Translations under genes and position numbers: made by a program
Shown here: positions 6,985 through 12,741 of the stretch, one piece after another
Numbering within the stretch: the first letter of the stretch is position 1
Layout of the letters: every line of letters starts with the position of its first letter
The notes under the pieces: model-generated
What the model was told of the DNA's origin: nothing
Databases searched by the model: none
The model's input: only the letters and a program-made list of their open reading frames with translations
Source: Akkermansia sp.
Lineage (GTDB): Bacteria; Verrucomicrobiota; Verrucomicrobiia; Verrucomicrobiales; Akkermansiaceae
Direction of reading: 5' to 3'
DNA: 12,741 nucleotides
Assembly (NCBI GenBank): GCA_017555465.1
Contig: JAFZGH010000253.1
Span: forward strand, 1-12,741

Positions 6985-7572
6985 ATGGCCAGCGATAACC
7001 TTCAGGAACTTGAGACAAATTTCATGTGCGACCCGGACGCAGACGGCGGTTTCGTCTACACCACCGTGGAAGCCGCAATCAACTGGATGCACAAATACTC
7101 CATGTGGCCGATGCCCATGGGCACATCCTGCTGCGCCATTGAATACATGGCCGCCTCCTGCTCCCGTTATGACATCTCCCGATTCGGTGCGGAAGTGAAC
7201 CGCTATGCCCCCCGCCAGGCCGACTTCATGTTCATCTGCGGCACCATCACCTACAAGATGGCCGCTCTGGTGCGCCGCATCTGGGACCAGATGCCCGCCC
7301 CGAAATGGTGCATTGCCTGCGGCGCCTGCGCCTGCACTGGCGGCATGTTCCGCAGCTATTCCGTGCTGCAAGGTGTGGATAAGATTGTGCCCGTGGATGT
7401 CTACATCTCCGGTTGTCCTCCCCGCCCGGAGGCACTGCTGCAAGGTCTCATCACCCTGCAGGATAAGATTATGGCTACCGACCACCCGCTCAAGGGCTTC
7501 TTCAAGGAACACGACCTGCGCCAGGCTCAGAACGCCCACACCATCCCCTCCGGCATCATCACCCAGGACTAA
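6985..7572 (+). CDS. nuoB: NADH-quinone oxidoreductase subunit B
   Basis: NuoB carries iron-sulfur cluster N2, which passes electrons to quinone in respiratory complex I at the membrane interface. The 195 residues match the family across their length. The four N2 ligands are Cys49 and Cys50 (TSCCAIEYM), Cys115 (GACACTGG) and Cys144 (SGCPPRPEA), with the same 65- and 29-residue spacing as E. coli NuoB. RFG, PRQAD, DQMP, PKW and QGVDKIVPVDVY are further hallmarks. ATG at 6985 is used: the open frame continues upstream from TTG at 6892, but that part is unlike NuoB and overlaps the promoter candidate. Extra Cys at 109, 112 and 117 close to the third ligand replace residues usually Val, Met/Gly and Asn/Ser. 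nuoC follows after 24 bases, but nuoA is absent upstream, where bamA diverges. Confidence 0.95.
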   Translation: MASDNLQELETNFMCDPDADGGFVYTTVEAAINWMHKYSMWPMPMGTSCCAIEYMAASCSRYDISRFGAEVNRYAPRQADFMFICGTITYKMAALVRRIWDQMPAPKWCIACGACACTGGMFRSYSVLQGVDKIVPVDVYISGCPPRPEALLQGLITLQDKIMATDHPLKGFFKEHDLRQAQNAHTIPSGIITQD

Positions 7573-7596
7573 TCCCAGGCCCCCGTTTTCACGACT

Positions 7597-8178
7597 ATGT
7601 CCGACACCAATCTTTCCGTTCTCCAGAAAGCCGCTGCAGATAAAATCTGCGCTCGTTTTCCGCAGATTAGCGCCAAGGAATTCCGCGGCGATTACACGCT
7701 GACCGTCGCCCCGGAGATTCTGGAGCAAGCCATGCGATATGCCAAAGACTCCTGCGGCTTTGACATGCTGGTATGCGTTTCCTCCGTCGATCATCTGGGC
7801 GAGGAACCGCGTTTCGAGGTCAACTACACCATCACCCAGGCCGAAACCGGCGCCAACCTGCTGGTACGCACCCCGGTGAGCGAGGCCGAAAATGCCGTGC
7901 CGAGCATGGTGCCGGTGTGGCGCTCTGCCAACTGGCTGGAGCGCGAGCAGTACGACCTGATGGGCATTGAGTTCACCGGGCATCCGGATTTGCGCCGCAT
8001 CATGATGTGGGAGGGCTACCCCTACCACCCGCTGCGCAAGGATTTCCCCGTGGCAGGTAAGGACTTTGAACAGGCCGGTGTCGCCTTTACCCAGAAAGCC
8101 CCCACGGGCGGCGCTCCGTTCATCACGACGCCGGGTGTCAAGACCGCCGGCGAACGCGAACCGCGCTCCCGCGGCTGA
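7597..8178 (+). CDS. nuoC: NADH-quinone oxidoreductase subunit C
   Basis: NuoC is the 30-kDa-type peripheral arm subunit of complex I that packs against NuoB and NuoD. The 193 residues have the usual N-terminal alpha/beta domain and, at about 113-151, the family signature: WLEREQYDLMGIEFTGHPDL followed by RRIMM, then YHPLRKDFP. The protein is a stand-alone NuoC, not fused to NuoD as in E. coli. The last 40 residues are a loose Gly/Thr/Pro-rich tail. ATG at 7597 is the first start after the nuoB stop, and no Shine-Dalgarno is visible (TTCACGACT before it). A gene for NuoD would normally follow, but here an unrelated lipoprotein does, so the pair is separated from the rest of complex I. Confidence 0.95.
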   Translation: MSDTNLSVLQKAAADKICARFPQISAKEFRGDYTLTVAPEILEQAMRYAKDSCGFDMLVCVSSVDHLGEEPRFEVNYTITQAETGANLLVRTPVSEAENAVPSMVPVWRSANWLEREQYDLMGIEFTGHPDLRRIMMWEGYPYHPLRKDFPVAGKDFEQAGVAFTQKAPTGGAPFITTPGVKTAGEREPRSRG

Positions 8179-8189
8179 TAACCGCCCCC

Positions 8190-8783
8190 ATGCGGATTTT
8201 CAACAGCATCATTTTCTGTCTGGCTGCAGCCCTGCCCCTTCTGGTGGCAAGCTGCAGCCATTCTGACCCTCGCACCCAGGCTCTCATTGATTTGAGAGAC
8301 GATGTAGAAGACGAGCTGGAAAACCTGAACCCGGGAGACTGGATTATCATCGGTCCTACAGAAGCCATGAAACAGGCGGTTTCTCTGCCAGCAACAGAGC
8401 AGGTTTCTGTCATGGCCGCAAGTGTGAATGTGCTGCGCGAAACGCTCGACCTCATGGAAAGCGAGGAACGGCTGAGCCCCAGGATATGGGTCTGCCGGGA
8501 GCTGGAAGCTCCGTCCAACCGCCAAAAACCCGGCAACATCCGTCTGCGCAAAAACCTTCGGGAACTACTCAGCGGTCGCACCCATTTCTCCGTGGAAGAG
8601 AGAGTCATAACCATGCAGCTGGGTATGCTTCGGCATCCACAGCAGATTCTCTTCATCCAGACCGATACCACACTGCCTCACAGCAGCATCGGCATCGAAC
8701 TGGATTATGCCGGCAGCTCCGCTACCCCGCTGAAACAAACACAACAGAAAACACCTTATCACCATGCCGACCTTAAGCCCTGA
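8190..8783 (+). CDS. Predicted lipoprotein of unknown function
   Basis: A 197-residue protein that I do not recognise. Residues 1-21 are a lipoprotein signal peptide (hydrophobic IIFCLAAALPLLVAS) with lipobox LVASC, so Cys22 would be lipidated and the protein anchored in the inner or outer membrane. Residue +2 after Cys is Ser, not Asp. The mature part is mixed alpha/beta: an acidic helix at about 28-46 (LIDLRDDVEDELENL), a strand WIIIG, a helix at about 70-93, and later a strand ILFIQTD at about 153-159. No catalytic motif is seen, and the C-terminal 20 residues are polar and probably disordered. The 3' end overlaps the next gene by 20 bases in another frame, which argues for translational coupling. 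Confidence is high that it is a real secreted lipoprotein and low for any function. Confidence 0.8.
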   Translation: MRIFNSIIFCLAAALPLLVASCSHSDPRTQALIDLRDDVEDELENLNPGDWIIIGPTEAMKQAVSLPATEQVSVMAASVNVLRETLDLMESEERLSPRIWVCRELEAPSNRQKPGNIRLRKNLRELLSGRTHFSVEERVITMQLGMLRHPQQILFIQTDTTLPHSSIGIELDYAGSSATPLKQTQQKTPYHHADLKP

Positions 8784-9081
8784 CCAGGACCCCGTCGCAC
8801 GCGCCCAAGCCTGGGTGGGCGATGCCGTGCTGGCGCTCTACGTGCGCGAGTGGATTCTCTCCTTCAAAGGTGAGATTGACGGTGCACTCTTCATCGAATT
8901 CACCAGCAACAATTTCCTGCGCCTCACCGGCAATGCCACCGGCGTGGAAGCCCAGATAGGCCGCATCTACAAGGCCGAGGGTCTGGCCGCCGCCAACGCC
9001 TGGATTGAGGAAAACCTGCGTCCCCGCATGGAACAGCGCCTGCACAAGCTGCGCTCCATTCACCCCCACCACCGCAAATAA
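8764..9081 (+). CDS. RNase III domain protein, Mini-III-like
   Basis: A 105-residue protein with one RNase III fold domain and no dsRNA-binding domain, as in Mini-III ribonucleases, which trim 23S rRNA precursors in Firmicutes and plastids. AWVGDAVLALYVREWIL (about 16-32) matches the Mini-III signature with catalytic Asp20. GVEAQIGRIYKAEGLAAANAWI (about 60-81) matches the second RNase III motif with Glu62. The Glu that precedes GDAV in full RNase III is Ala here, as in Mini-III. The protein is shorter than typical Mini-III (about 130-140 residues); the part between the motifs is compact. Its start lies inside the end of the lipoprotein gene. A role in rRNA maturation is inferred from the family only. 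The full RNase III gene is not in this window. Confidence 0.78.
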   Translation: MPTLSPDQDPVARAQAWVGDAVLALYVREWILSFKGEIDGALFIEFTSNNFLRLTGNATGVEAQIGRIYKAEGLAAANAWIEENLRPRMEQRLHKLRSIHPHHRK

Positions 9082-9090
9082 TCCCCCACC

Positions 9091-9849
9091 ATGAAACTCG
9101 TCAGCTGGAATGTGAACGGTATCCGCGCCACCCTGGGTAAAGGACTGGCAGAGCAGATGGACACCCTGCAGCCGGATATCCTCTGCCTGCAGGAAGTCAA
9201 GGCCCGCCCGGAGCAGGTCAGCGACCTCTGGCTGGCTTCCTGGCCGCACAGCCTCTGGAACCCCGCGCAGAAGGCCGGGTACTCCGGCGTGCTCATCCTC
9301 AGCCGCGTAGCACCGCTTTCCACCTCGCTGGGCATAGGCTGCCCGGAGCACGATACCGAAGGCCGCGTGGCCACCATGGAGTTCGAGGATTTCTACCTGG
9401 TGAACTGCTACACCCCCAACTCCCAGAATGAACTGGCCCGCCTGCCCTACCGCCAGGAATGGGATGCAGCCTTCCGCGCCTATGTGGCAGGTCTGGCAGA
9501 GAAGAAGCCGGTCATCTTCTGCGGCGATCTGAATGTGGCGCATGAGGAAATCGACCTTGCCCGCCCGGCTGCCAACCACTTTTCCGCCGGCTTCTCCGAT
9601 GAAGAACGAGCCGGGTTCACCACCCTGCTGCAAGCCGGCTTTGCCGATACGTTCCGCACCCTGCACCCGGATGCCCGCGACGCCTACTCCTGGTGGAGCT
9701 TCCGCGGCGGCGCCCGAGCCCGGAACGTCGGCTGGCGCATCGACTACTTCTGCGTGTCGCAAAGCATGCTGCCCCGCGTGCAGAGCGCCGAAATCCACCC
9801 CGACATCACCGGCTCCGACCACTGTCCTGTTTCCATCACCTTGAACTGA
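9091..9849 (+). CDS. xth: Exodeoxyribonuclease III / AP endonuclease
   Basis: This enzyme cuts the DNA backbone at abasic sites and removes 3' blocking groups in base excision repair, using a metal ion in the cytoplasm. At 252 residues it has the family's usual length. Catalytic positions are visible: Asn7 (SWNVNGIR), Glu35 (LCLQEVKA), Tyr107 in CYTPN, Asp146 and Asn148 (CGDLNVAHEEID), the WWSFR and NVGWRIDYF substrate-pocket motifs (Asp218), and Asp243-His244 (GSDHCPV). The form is closer to bacterial ExoA/XthA than to APE2-like proteins. The start is nine bases after the RNase III-like gene, with the leader CCCCACC and no Shine-Dalgarno. Nothing is missing, and the enzyme should be active. 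Confidence 0.95.
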   Translation: MKLVSWNVNGIRATLGKGLAEQMDTLQPDILCLQEVKARPEQVSDLWLASWPHSLWNPAQKAGYSGVLILSRVAPLSTSLGIGCPEHDTEGRVATMEFEDFYLVNCYTPNSQNELARLPYRQEWDAAFRAYVAGLAEKKPVIFCGDLNVAHEEIDLARPAANHFSAGFSDEERAGFTTLLQAGFADTFRTLHPDARDAYSWWSFRGGARARNVGWRIDYFCVSQSMLPRVQSAEIHPDITGSDHCPVSITLN

Positions 9850-9859
9850 TACTCAAATT

Positions 9860-10528
9860 ATGAAACCCCTTACCAAACTGGGAGAAAAAGCACTCGAAAA
9901 CGGCTCCGTATGGGAGCTCTGGGAGCGCGATGGCGTGCTCACACTCCAGCTCGACGGCATGCCCTGCGCCAATTCCTTCACCTACGGCAGCGAAGAAGCC
10001 ATGGCGGAGCTCGCCACCTCGCCCATCACCCGCGCCGGGCAGCCCTGCATCATGATTGCCGGCCTGGGTCTGGGCTATGGTCTGGCCAAGGCCATGGAAT
10101 GCCTCCCCAAGGAAAAAGCCCGTTTCATCGTGGCAGAACCGGTGGCCGAAATCGTGAAATGGAACCGCGAATTCAGCGAAAACAAAGCCTTGTTTGATGA
10201 CAAGCGCGTTTCCACCGAACCCGCCAGCGCTGCAGAGCTCTGCCGCAAGCGCACCGGCTCGCTGCATGCCATCCTGCTGCGCAGCGCCCACACCCGCTGC
10301 GAAATGACACTGGGCGATGCCCAGGCCTATTTCAACGCCCTCAAGGGCGGCAGCCTGCTGGCCATCAATCTCTCCAAGGCAGACAAGCGCCTGGAAGCCA
10401 CCCTGCGCCGCGCCGGATTCGAGGTCAGCACCACGTTGGTGCCCGCCTCCTCCAAGGGCAAGCAGCTGCGTCTGCACACGCTGGTACTGGCACGCCGTGG
10501 CCGCTTTGTTCCCTTCGCTGAACGCTGA
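9860..10528 (+). CDS. Spermidine-synthase-fold protein, catalytic signature lost
   Basis: A 222-residue Rossmann-fold protein related to the spermidine synthase-like methyltransferase family. The nucleotide-binding part is intact: IMIAGLGLGYG (64-74) is motif I, Glu93 closes the second strand (FIVAEPVAEIV) and is followed by the family's WNRE. In the family, the fourth strand normally ends in an LLDVDNGP-like motif that supplies the catalytic Asp. Here it reads AILLRSAHTR, so the Asp and the amine-contacting residues are absent. The C-terminal part follows the family again (GGSLLAINLS, RRAGFEV, LHTLVLARRG). It may bind S-adenosylmethionine or a similar ligand, but polyamine synthesis is unlikely. 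Function is unknown. It starts ten bases after xth. Confidence 0.72.
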   Translation: MKPLTKLGEKALENGSVWELWERDGVLTLQLDGMPCANSFTYGSEEAMAELATSPITRAGQPCIMIAGLGLGYGLAKAMECLPKEKARFIVAEPVAEIVKWNREFSENKALFDDKRVSTEPASAAELCRKRTGSLHAILLRSAHTRCEMTLGDAQAYFNALKGGSLLAINLSKADKRLEATLRRAGFEVSTTLVPASSKGKQLRLHTLVLARRGRFVPFAER

Positions 10529-10554
10529 TTCTCGTTTTCCCGTCACCACGCCCC

Positions 10555-10977
10555 ATGCTCACGCCTTTTTTCACCCGGCGCACGCCCACCCTGGAGGAGA
10601 TTGAAGCCCAGCGGCTCAATCGCAACCGGGGCATTCGCGGCATGCTCAAGGTGGCGGGCATCATCGTGCTGGTGCTGGTGGCATTCCTGGCCTCCATGCT
10701 GCTGCTCACTCCGCTCATGGAGCTGCATTCCCTGGAACAGGAACGCGAACAGGCGCAGCGCCAATTGCAACGCGCACAATCCGTGGAGACGGAGGCCTAT
10801 AACCGCTTCCTCTGGATGTCTGACCCCGAATACTTTGAGCAGATGGCACGCGACCGCGCCAACCAGGCCAAAGCAGGCGAACACATCATCCGCCGCCCCA
10901 CGGCAGAAGAACGCCAGAAAATGGAACAGGAGGCCCAGCGCAAGCGCCAGCCCCGCAAACGCCCCCGCAGAGATTAA
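10555..10977 (+). CDS. FtsB/DivIC-like cell division protein
   Basis: A 140-residue single-pass membrane protein of the septum formation initiator family. FtsB/DivIC proteins form a coiled coil with FtsL and link FtsQ to the septal peptidoglycan synthase. Residues 1-30 are cytoplasmic and basic, 33-53 the membrane segment, and about 57-85 a Glu/Gln/Arg-rich coiled coil. DPEYFEQMARDRANQAKAGE (90-109) fits the family's closing pattern, in which a Tyr- and Arg-containing helix is followed by a Gly-Glu turn. A further 30 residues are unusual: charged and strongly basic at the end (KRQPRKRPRRD), which would lie in the periplasm. The leader CACGCCCC lacks a Shine-Dalgarno. The family is short and divergent, so the name rests on topology and the DPEY..ARD pattern. 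Confidence 0.7.
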   Translation: MLTPFFTRRTPTLEEIEAQRLNRNRGIRGMLKVAGIIVLVLVAFLASMLLLTPLMELHSLEQEREQAQRQLQRAQSVETEAYNRFLWMSDPEYFEQMARDRANQAKAGEHIIRRPTAEERQKMEQEAQRKRQPRKRPRRD

Positions 10978-10994
10978 CCCACCCCTTACGCACC

Positions 10995-11849
10995 ATGACC
11001 ACCTACAAGGCTCCGGCTAAAATCAACCTTTCCCTGCGCGTGCAGACCAAAGTGCGCGACGATGGCTACCACAATGTAGACATCCTCATGGCACCGCTCG
11101 ACCTCTACGACACGCTCGATTTCCACAACTCACGCACCACCACCCTGCTGTGCGACACCCCCGGCGTGCCGACTGATGAGAGCAACCTGGTGTTCAAAGC
11201 CATCCGCGAGTTTGAAAAGGCGTACGGTCGCAAGGCAAAGCAGCGCATCACCCTCACCAAGAACGTGCCGCACGGCGCCGGGCTTGGCGGCGGCAGCAGC
11301 GATGCCGCCATCACCCTGCTCGCTGTCAACGAAATCCTGGGCACCAATTATGACCTGGCAGAACTCAGCGCCATGGCCGCCAACCTGGGCAGCGATGTAC
11401 CCTACTTCCTGACCCCCACCATCTGCCGCTGCCAGGGACGCGGGGAAATCGTCACACCTGTGCCCGAACTGGCCGGGTGGAGCAGCCCCATTGTACTCCT
11501 CAAACCCGCCTTCGGCGTCAGCACCCCCAGTGCCTATAAGAACCTTACCTGCAGCCGCCGCCTCAAGGGCATTTCCTACGCCCCGCAGAAGGTGGACAAC
11601 ATCACCCTGGTGAACGACCTGGAGCGCCCGGTCTTTGCCAAGTTCCCCGTGCTGGCCCGCATGAAGCACTGGCTGCTGGAGCAGCCCGGCACCCGCGCTG
11701 CCCTCATGAGCGGCAGCGGCTCCACCATGTTTGCCCTCACCGAGACCCCGGAACAGGCACGCGAAATCGCCACCCGCGCCCTGCAGGAGCTCGACCCCAC
11801 CCTCTTCACCCACTGCGGCACCGTCAACCCCCAGCCCTGCGCCGAATGA
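10995..11849 (+). CDS. ispE: 4-diphosphocytidyl-2-C-methyl-D-erythritol kinase
   Basis: IspE phosphorylates CDP-methylerythritol with ATP in the non-mevalonate (MEP) route to isoprenoids. The 284 residues carry the GHMP-kinase motifs in order: PAKINLSL at 7-14 with catalytic Lys9, the ATP loop PHGAGLGGGSSDAA at 92-105, catalytic Asp134 in LGSDVPYF, and the third motif MSGSGSTMF at 238-246. Length fits the family. The organism therefore makes isoprenoids, and through them quinones and undecaprenyl carriers, by the MEP pathway. The gene starts 17 bases after the FtsB-like gene, and its stop TGA overlaps the next ATG (ATGA), suggesting coupled translation. Confidence 0.96.
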   Translation: MTTYKAPAKINLSLRVQTKVRDDGYHNVDILMAPLDLYDTLDFHNSRTTTLLCDTPGVPTDESNLVFKAIREFEKAYGRKAKQRITLTKNVPHGAGLGGGSSDAAITLLAVNEILGTNYDLAELSAMAANLGSDVPYFLTPTICRCQGRGEIVTPVPELAGWSSPIVLLKPAFGVSTPSAYKNLTCSRRLKGISYAPQKVDNITLVNDLERPVFAKFPVLARMKHWLLEQPGTRAALMSGSGSTMFALTETPEQAREIATRALQELDPTLFTHCGTVNPQPCAE

Positions 11850-12741
11850 GCTTCCCCGCCACCGCAGCAGACCCGGTGAACCACCGTCTCCTCTGCGTGG
11901 CAGAAGACGCCGTGCAGGGCTTTCACCGCCACCCCTTCCGCACCATCGCAAAGCGCTGCGAGCTGGATGAGGCAGAGGTGATTGCCCGCTTGCAGGCCAT
12001 GCTGGCAGCCGGCACCATACGCCGCGTGCGCCAGACCCTCCTTTCCACCAGCCTGGCAGAGGGCGCCCTCATTGCCTGGCAAGTGCCGGAAGCAAAGCTG
12101 GAAAGCGCCTATGCCTGGCTCTGCGCCAACGACCCCTTCACCGGGCATGTCGTCATCCGCGAATGCAGCAATGCCGCTGCCCCCGGCGCTGATTACCGCC
12201 TGTGGACCACCCTGAAAGTACCCACCGGCTGCGGCAGCGTGGCAGAGCACAACGACCTGCTCATGCGCCACATTGGCGCCACAGACTGGGTAGCCCTGCC
12301 CGTGGTAGGCATGTTTGCCCTGGGCGTGGGCCACGCCCGCCGCGCCGGGCTGAAACCGGGCGATAAACTGCCTACGCTGCCCGCCATGCAGCGCCCGGCC
12401 GCCCCGCAGCTCAGCGAGCAGGAATGGGCCGTACTCCTCAGCCTCAAGGAAAGCCTGAAGCCCGCCGAATTCACCCCCTGCCCCTGGGAGCAGCGCGCCG
12501 CCGCCCTCGGCATAAGCACAGAGGAATACTGCCGCATCGCCGAAACGCTCGACGCCAGAAAAGTCATCGGGCGCTTTGCCACCTTCCTTGACCACCAGCG
12601 CAAATCTGCCGACCGCAGCACCGGCACCGGCGCTGCCGGGCTTTTCCACTGGGCCGTACCCGCCGGCATGGAGGAACGCGCCGGCGCAGAATGCGGCCGC
12701 CACATCTGCATGACCCATTGCTACTGGCGCAGCGGGGGCGA
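11846..12741 (+). CDS. AhbA/AhbB-like siroheme decarboxylase homologue, two-domain, 3' truncated
   Basis: The first 298 residues of a protein with two Lrp/AsnC-like halves. AhbA and AhbB together remove two carboxyl groups from sirohaem on the alternative haem pathway; they look like Lrp regulators but are enzymes. The first half (about 10-165) has a helix-turn-helix (IAKRCELDEAEVIARLQAML), the turn GTIRRVRQ, the AhbA-type DYRLWTTLKVP at 116-126, and LPVVGMFALGV. After a linker at about 170-190 the second half begins again with a helix-turn-helix, then VIGRFATFLDHQRK, FHWAVP and MTHCYWRSGG, matching the AhbB-type 'HCY-R' site. AhbA and AhbB are usually separate proteins of about 150-190 residues, so this would be a fusion. 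The alternative is a two-domain Lrp-type regulator. The start ATG overlaps the ispE stop; the stop lies beyond the window. Confidence 0.72.
   Translation, partial: MSFPATAADPVNHRLLCVAEDAVQGFHRHPFRTIAKRCELDEAEVIARLQAMLAAGTIRRVRQTLLSTSLAEGALIAWQVPEAKLESAYAWLCANDPFTGHVVIRECSNAAAPGADYRLWTTLKVPTGCGSVAEHNDLLMRHIGATDWVALPVVGMFALGVGHARRAGLKPGDKLPTLPAMQRPAAPQLSEQEWAVLLSLKESLKPAEFTPCPWEQRAAALGISTEEYCRIAETLDARKVIGRFATFLDHQRKSADRSTGTGAAGLFHWAVPAGMEERAGAECGRHICMTHCYWRSGG

Larger units (their letters stand above)
6985..12741 (+). other. Probable nine-gene operon from nuoB to beyond the window edge
   Basis: All nine genes read rightwards. The junctions are 24, 11, -20, 9, 10, 26, 17 and -4 bases (negative values are overlaps), with no terminator-like hairpin between any of them. 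The only promoter candidate found lies before nuoB. Internal promoters cannot be excluded, because the genes serve unrelated pathways. Confidence 0.65.

Noticed and set aside
6943..8028. 361-codon minus-strand frame opposite nuoB and nuoC
   Set aside because: His/Gly-rich shadow of two unmistakable complex I genes.
8773..9822. 349-codon minus-strand frame opposite the RNase III-like gene and xth
   Set aside because: Opposite a complete exonuclease III with all catalytic residues; no recognisable motif of its own.
11576..12718. 380-codon minus-strand frame opposite ispE and the AhbAB-like gene
   Set aside because: Gly/Ala-rich translation without motifs; the plus strand codes for conserved proteins here.

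Overview
The window looks like a chromosomal segment of a Gram-negative bacterium. A BamA outer-membrane assembly protein, a lipoprotein with a lipobox and an OMP-type C-terminus all imply a double membrane. GC-rich coding sequence, near-total absence of Shine-Dalgarno motifs, split NADH dehydrogenase genes and the mix of large anchored proteins suggest Verrucomicrobiota, perhaps Akkermansia-like. That placement is an inference from style and gene content, not a database match. No rRNA, tRNA, CRISPR, insertion sequence or phage gene was seen, and no gene-free stretch exceeds 200 bases.

Left part (1-1864): the 3' end of a sugar-porter family MFS transporter reads rightwards into a strong intrinsic terminator. 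Facing it is a two-gene leftward unit: an ankyrin-repeat protein with a Cys/His-rich metal-binding-like tail, then a small ribbon-helix-helix DNA-binding protein with an AT-hook-like basic tail. That unit ends in its own terminator, so two terminators lie head to head at 672-801.

Middle (1865-6805): a 753-residue membrane-anchored protein reads rightwards. It has a TolA-like charged helix, a Pro/Glu/Gln linker and a transglutaminase-like Cys/His core. It converges on a leftward bamA, and a perfect 18-bp hairpin with A and T flanks between them can end transcription from both sides. BamA has five POTRA domains, the barrel and an unusual N-terminal extension.

Right part (6985-12741): nine genes run rightwards with gaps of at most 26 bases, or with overlaps, and look like one transcription unit started by a promoter at 6917-6944. 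In order they are nuoB, nuoC, an unknown lipoprotein, a Mini-III-like RNase III domain protein, exodeoxyribonuclease III, a spermidine-synthase-fold protein that has lost its catalytic signature, an FtsB/DivIC-like division protein, ispE, and a two-domain AhbA/AhbB-like siroheme decarboxylase homologue cut by the window edge. The unit mixes respiration, RNA and DNA maintenance, cell division, isoprenoid synthesis and probably haem synthesis. The nuo pair has neither nuoA before it nor nuoD after it, so the rest of complex I must be encoded elsewhere.

No defence system or other clearly new multi-gene system is visible. The most novel-looking items are the ankyrin/Cys-His protein with its RHH/AT-hook partner, the anchored transglutaminase-like protein with a possible Cys-His-Asn triad, the degenerate spermidine-synthase-like protein, and the fused AhbAB-like protein.
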